NCBI RefSeq assembly: GCF_040409955.1
Contig: NZ_CP123388.1
Span: 186,001-250,000 of the forward strand
Source of the DNA: Salipiger sp. H15
GTDB taxonomy: Bacteria; Pseudomonadota; Alphaproteobacteria; Rhodobacterales; Rhodobacteraceae
Length of the DNA stretch: 64,000 bases
Reading direction: 5' to 3'
Under the pieces are notes generated by a model. That model made no database searches, was not told the origin of the DNA, and worked only from the letters and a program-made list of their open reading frames with translations. The translations under genes and the position numbers were made by a program. This document shows positions 61,285 through 64,000 of this stretch, piece by piece. Each line of letters opens with the position of its first letter. Position 1 is the stretch's first letter.

Positions 61285-62024
61285 GCCTCGCGGGCAAGAC
61301 GGCCTTCGTCACCGGCGGCGGCTCGGGGGTCGGCGCGGTGATCGCGCTGGCCTTCGCCGAGGCCGGGGCAGAGGTGGTGATCTGCGGCCGCCGCATGGGG
61401 CCGCTCGAGGCGGTCGCGGCGCGCCATCCGGCGATCCGCGCGGTGCTCTGCGACATCACCGACGAGGCGGCGATCTCCGCCGCCATCGCCGGGGCCGCGC
61501 CCGACATCGTCATCGCCAATGCCGGGGCCTCCGAGAGCGCGCCCTTCACCCGCACCGAGCTTGCCGCCTTCGAGCGCATGGTCTCGGTCAACCTCACGGG
61601 CACCTTCCTGACCCTGCGCGAGGGCGCAAAGGCGATGAAGGACAAGCCCTGGGGCCGGCTCATCGCCATCGCCTCGACCGCCGGGCTCAAGGGCTATCCC
61701 TATGTCGCGCCCTATGCCGCGGCCAAGCACGGGGTCATCGGGCTGGTGAAATCCGTGGCGCTCGAGCTTGCGCGCAAGGGCATCACCGCCAACGCGCTCT
61801 GCCCGGGCTTTCTCGACACCGAGATGACCGAGCGCTCGATCGCCAACATCGTCGAGAAGACCGGGCGCAGCCCCGAGGAGGCCCGCGCCTCGCTCGAGGC
61901 GACCAACCCGATGCACCGGCTCGTGCCGCCCGAGGACGTCGCCCGCGCCGCGCTCTGGCTCTGCGGCGAGGGCTCGGACATGGTCACCGGCCAGGCCATC
62001 TCGATCTCGGGAGGCGAGACGTGA
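61281..62024 (+). CDS. SDR-family oxidoreductase (probable 3-hydroxyacyl-CoA dehydrogenase role)
   Basis: A 247-residue short-chain dehydrogenase with TGGGSGVG at about residues 11-18, NAGAS, serine in AIASTAG and YAAAK. C-terminus VTGQAISISGGET is standard. It overlaps the genes on both sides (ATGA and GTGA). In this operon it likely oxidises a hydroxyacyl-CoA intermediate after ring reduction, by context. Confidence 0.9.
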   Translation: MSLAGKTAFVTGGGSGVGAVIALAFAEAGAEVVICGRRMGPLEAVAARHPAIRAVLCDITDEAAISAAIAGAAPDIVIANAGASESAPFTRTELAAFERMVSVNLTGTFLTLREGAKAMKDKPWGRLIAIASTAGLKGYPYVAPYAAAKHGVIGLVKSVALELARKGITANALCPGFLDTEMTERSIANIVEKTGRSPEEARASLEATNPMHRLVPPEDVARAALWLCGEGSDMVTGQAISISGGET

Positions 62025-62449
62025 GCGAGGCCTTCACGATACGCCGGCAGGTCGAGTTCAACCATTGCGACCCCGCCGGGATCGTCTTCTACCCGCGCTA
62101 TTTCGAGATGATCTCGGCCGTGCAGGAGCGCTTCTTCGCGGATGCGCTCGGTTGCGGCTGGGGCGAGATGATCGCCGGAACCGGAATGGCGACCCCGATG
62201 GGTCAGATTGAGTGCCGCTTCCATGCCCCCTCGCGGCTCGGCGACTGGCTCGACCTGTCGCTGGCGGTGAAACGGCTCGGCAGCGCCTCGGCCACCTTCG
62301 TCATCACCTGCACCAGCGGCGACGAGCGCCGCTTCACCTGCCAGGCCACGGTGATCCACGCCAATGCCGAGCAGGGCACCTCCGCCCCCTGGCCCGCGCC
62401 GCTGCGCGATGCCATGACCCGCCATCTCGTTGCAAAAACGCCCGATTGA
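62021..62449 (+). CDS. acyl-CoA thioesterase, 4HBT-like
   Basis: A 142-residue hot-dog thioesterase: RRQVEFNHCDPAGIVFYPRYFEMISAVQERFF contains the active-site Asp of the 4-hydroxybenzoyl-CoA thioesterase type. It starts with GTG overlapping the SDR stop. One of three thioesterase genes around this pathway; probably removes dead-end aryl-CoA esters. Confidence 0.87.
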   Translation: MSEAFTIRRQVEFNHCDPAGIVFYPRYFEMISAVQERFFADALGCGWGEMIAGTGMATPMGQIECRFHAPSRLGDWLDLSLAVKRLGSASATFVITCTSGDERRFTCQATVIHANAEQGTSAPWPAPLRDAMTRHLVAKTPD

Positions 62450-62462
62450 GAAAGACCGACGC

Positions 62463-62876
62463 ATGACCGCTCTCACGCCCCACATGTTCCTCCAACCCGA
62501 TGGCTGGGTGCCCGCGAAGGGCTATGCCAACGGCGTGCTCGCCGAAGGGCGCATGGTCTTCACCGGCGGCCTCGTCGGCTGGAACGCGCAGCAGGAATGG
62601 GTCCACGAGGACATGGTCGGACAGTTCCGCCAGACCCTCGAGAACATCGTTGCCGTGCTCGAGCAGGCCGGCGCCCGGCCCGAGCACCTCGTGCGCCTGA
62701 CCTGGTACATCACCGACAAGCAGGAATATCTCGACAACCTGCGCGCCTTCGGGGCCGCCTACCGCGAGGTGATCGGCCGCCACTTCCCCGCCATGGCCGT
62801 CGTGCAGGTCTGCGCGCTGATGGAAGACGCCGCGCGGATCGAGATCGAGGCCACCGCGGTCATCCCCCATGACTGA
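62463..62876 (+). CDS. RidA-family enamine/imine deaminase
   Basis: A 137-residue YjgF/YER057c/UK114 protein: GRMVFTGGLVGWNAQ, FRQTLENIVAVLEQAGARPEHLVRLTWYITDKQEYLDN, and the C-terminal ARIEIEATAVIP, whose arginine is the substrate-binding residue of RidA. It hydrolyses reactive enamines or imines. In a pathway that reduces aminobenzoyl-CoA to an enamine product, this would be a dedicated deamination step. ATG 62463 lies 13 bases after the thioesterase stop. Confidence 0.92.
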   Translation: MTALTPHMFLQPDGWVPAKGYANGVLAEGRMVFTGGLVGWNAQQEWVHEDMVGQFRQTLENIVAVLEQAGARPEHLVRLTWYITDKQEYLDNLRAFGAAYREVIGRHFPAMAVVQVCALMEDAARIEIEATAVIPHD

Positions 62877-63249
62877 GGCCGTCACCCGCCCCGGCACCCC
62901 GCCCTGCATCGTCACCGTCGCGCCCCATGCCGAGGTGACGCCGCGCGGCGCGGTCTTCGGCGGCTGGATCCTGTCGCAGCTCGACCATGCGGCGGGCCTT
63001 GCCGGTCGCAAGATCGCCGGCGGCGACGTGGTCATCGCCTCGCTCAAGGACGTGCAGTTCCACGCGCCGCTGCACGGCGGCGAGGAGTTCACCATCCACG
63101 CGGAGCTGAGCCGCCGCGGCACCAGCTCGTTCAACCTCGCCGTTTCCGCATGGGCCGAGCCCGACGGGGCCGGTCGCCGGATCCTCAGCGCCGACGTGCT
63201 GCTGGTGGCGGTCGATGGTGCGGGCAGACCTCGCAAACTTCCGGCCTGA
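62869..63249 (+). CDS. acyl-CoA thioesterase, YciA/acyl-CoA hydrolase type
   Basis: A 126-residue single hot-dog domain: ANPRG-like TPRGAVFGGWILSQLDHAAGLAGRKIAGGDVVIASLKDVQFHAPLHGGEEF is the acyl-CoA hydrolase core with the FGGW-D arrangement. It overlaps ridA by eight bases. Different subfamily from the other two thioesterases nearby, so probably acts on an aliphatic acyl-CoA later in the pathway or in CoA recycling. Confidence 0.85.
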   Translation: MTEAVTRPGTPPCIVTVAPHAEVTPRGAVFGGWILSQLDHAAGLAGRKIAGGDVVIASLKDVQFHAPLHGGEEFTIHAELSRRGTSSFNLAVSAWAEPDGAGRRILSADVLLVAVDGAGRPRKLPA

Positions 63250-63338
63250 AGCTTTCCTGCACGCCGCAAGAGGCAAAAATCGCGATTTCCTGCCTTTTGC
63301 GTTGCGCCGCGCCGGGATACACGCAACCTCTAATGTCG

Positions 63339-63353
63339 AGACCTCAAGGGTCT
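63339..63353. promoter_or_regulatory. inverted repeat AGACC-N5-GGTCT, candidate MarR operator
   Basis: Perfect 5-base arms around TCAAG, 29 bases upstream of the MarR start in the 132-base gap after the pathway operon. Position fits autorepression. Confidence 0.4.
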
Positions 63354-63381
63354 GGACGCAACTTTCCGGCAGGGGCGAGAC

Positions 63382-63846
63382 ATGGACACCGCACAAGACC
63401 ACCAGATCGCCGACGAGCACCTCGCCCGGCAGCGGCTGCGCCTGTGGCTGCAGATGCTGAAGGCAGTGCGCCACGTCGAGGGCACGCTGCGCGAGCGGCT
63501 GCGCTCGGGCTATGACACCACCCTGCCGCGCTTCGACGTGCTGGCCGCGCTGCACGCCGCGCCCGAGGGGATGAAGATGAGCGAGCTGTCGCAGCAGCTG
63601 GTCGTCTCGAACGGCAACGTGACCGGCGTGGTCGACCGGCTGGTCGCCGACGGGCTGGCCGAGCGCCAGACGATGGAGACCGACCGCCGCGCCTTCCGCG
63701 TGCTGATCACCCCGGCGGGGCGCGCGCTGATGGACGAGATGGTTTCCGAGCACCTGCGCTGGATCGACGCGATGTTCTCGGAGATCTCGGAAACCGACGC
63801 CGCCCGCGGCATCTCGATCATGCTCGACATCCGCAACAAGCACTAA
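63382..63846 (+). CDS. MarR-family transcriptional regulator
   Basis: A 154-residue MarR protein: PRFDVLAALHAAPEGMKMSELSQQLVVSNGNVTGVVDRLVADGLAERQTMETDRRAFRVLITPAGRALMDEM is the complete winged helix-turn-helix. AGGGGCGAG precedes the ATG. It ends the pathway operon region and is followed by a strong terminator. Probably senses an aryl-CoA thioester, as MarR relatives beside aryl-CoA clusters do. Confidence 0.92.
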   Translation: MDTAQDHQIADEHLARQRLRLWLQMLKAVRHVEGTLRERLRSGYDTTLPRFDVLAALHAAPEGMKMSELSQQLVVSNGNVTGVVDRLVADGLAERQTMETDRRAFRVLITPAGRALMDEMVSEHLRWIDAMFSEISETDAARGISIMLDIRNKH

Positions 63847-63865
63847 GCTCTTTCAGCCAATAGGA

Positions 63866-63894
63866 AAGGCCCCCGCAGTCGCTGCGGGGGCCTT
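63866..63894. terminator. strong hairpin terminator
   Basis: Perfect 13-base stem AAGGCCCCCGCAG / CTGCGGGGGCCTT with a TCG loop, then CTCGTTT. It separates the MarR gene from the convergent SDR at the right edge. Confidence 0.82.
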
Positions 63895-63917
63895 CTCGTT
63901 TGCGCTGCCGGCGTCGG

Positions 63918-64000
63918 TCAGAGCAGCCCGGTCTCGCGCGCGACGCGGCGGTAGCCCGCCCCGGCGGTGAAGCCGCCGTCGATCACGAAATCCTCGCCGG
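63918..64000 (-). CDS. SDR-family oxidoreductase, C-terminal fragment at window edge
   Basis: Only the last 26 codons are present, reading GEDFVIDGGFTAGAGYRRVARETGLL then TGA. The VIDGGFTAG motif is the typical C-terminal end of short-chain dehydrogenases. The rest lies beyond the window; no role can be assigned. Confidence 0.7.
   Translation of the reverse strand, partial: GEDFVIDGGFTAGAGYRRVARETGLL

Overview
The window is very GC-rich and densely coding, with short intergenic gaps and many ATGA, GTGA or TGATG stop/start overlaps. The gene content (Bat/MoxR operon, hmuSTUV with a divergent TonB receptor, tripartite tricarboxylate transporter, several ABC-transporter catabolic islands, a bifunctional aryl-CoA hydroxylase/oxidoreductase) fits an alphaproteobacterium of the Rhodobacterales (Roseobacter-type marine heterotroph). 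That assignment rests on protein style and gene content, not on a marker gene. I saw no rRNA, tRNA, CRISPR array, phage gene or insertion sequence.

Layout. 0-2.2 kb: end of a cupin dioxygenase-like gene, an SDR and a zinc alcohol dehydrogenase, closed by a terminator. 2.3-5.4 kb: M20 amidohydrolase and membrane transporter, divergent from a MarR regulator, with a perfect 20-base palindrome between. 5.4-10.0 kb: three-subunit membrane FAD sugar or sugar-acid dehydrogenase (small subunit, GMC subunit with a 3Fe-4S motif, triheme cytochrome c) and a divergent LysR regulator. 10.1-16.3 kb: TctABC transporter, a GntR/UTRA regulator and a divergent gamma-glutamyltransferase fused to a GAF domain. 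16.4-24.5 kb: seven-gene MoxR/Bat operon, divergent from a histidine kinase/response regulator pair. 24.6-30.9 kb: heme acquisition (TonB receptor, hmuSTUV).

30.9-46.2 kb: a large catabolic island. One arm is a seven-gene leftward operon (polyamine-type ABC transporter, PuuE-like deacetylase, amidase, racemase-family protein). The other is a rightward operon (NMT1/SsuA-type ABC transporter plus two amidohydrolases). A third amidohydrolase and an FCD-type GntR regulator lie between. Four copies of one palindromic element, TGGCATYCCAT, sit only at the control regions of these genes. I propose they define a regulon for uptake and hydrolysis of nitrogen-containing, probably cyclic, compounds.

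46.2-47.4 kb: RES/Xre-type toxin-antitoxin pair with its promoter between operator arms. 47.4-54.5 kb: LysR regulator and a sugar ABC transporter with a GH105-type unsaturated glucuronyl hydrolase. Its second permease end, ATPase and Gfo/Idh/MocA oxidoreductase are damaged by a deletion and several frameshifts around 51.7-52.3 kb. 54.5-58.2 kb: AraC regulator, SDR and a two-component styrene/indole-type flavin monooxygenase, with tandem 14-base repeats 20 bases apart in the promoter. 58.3-63.8 kb: thioesterase, then a probable aminobenzoyl-CoA-type pathway operon (bifunctional hydroxylase/oxidoreductase, SDR, two thioesterases, RidA) and a MarR regulator, closed by a strong terminator. A partial SDR enters at the right edge.
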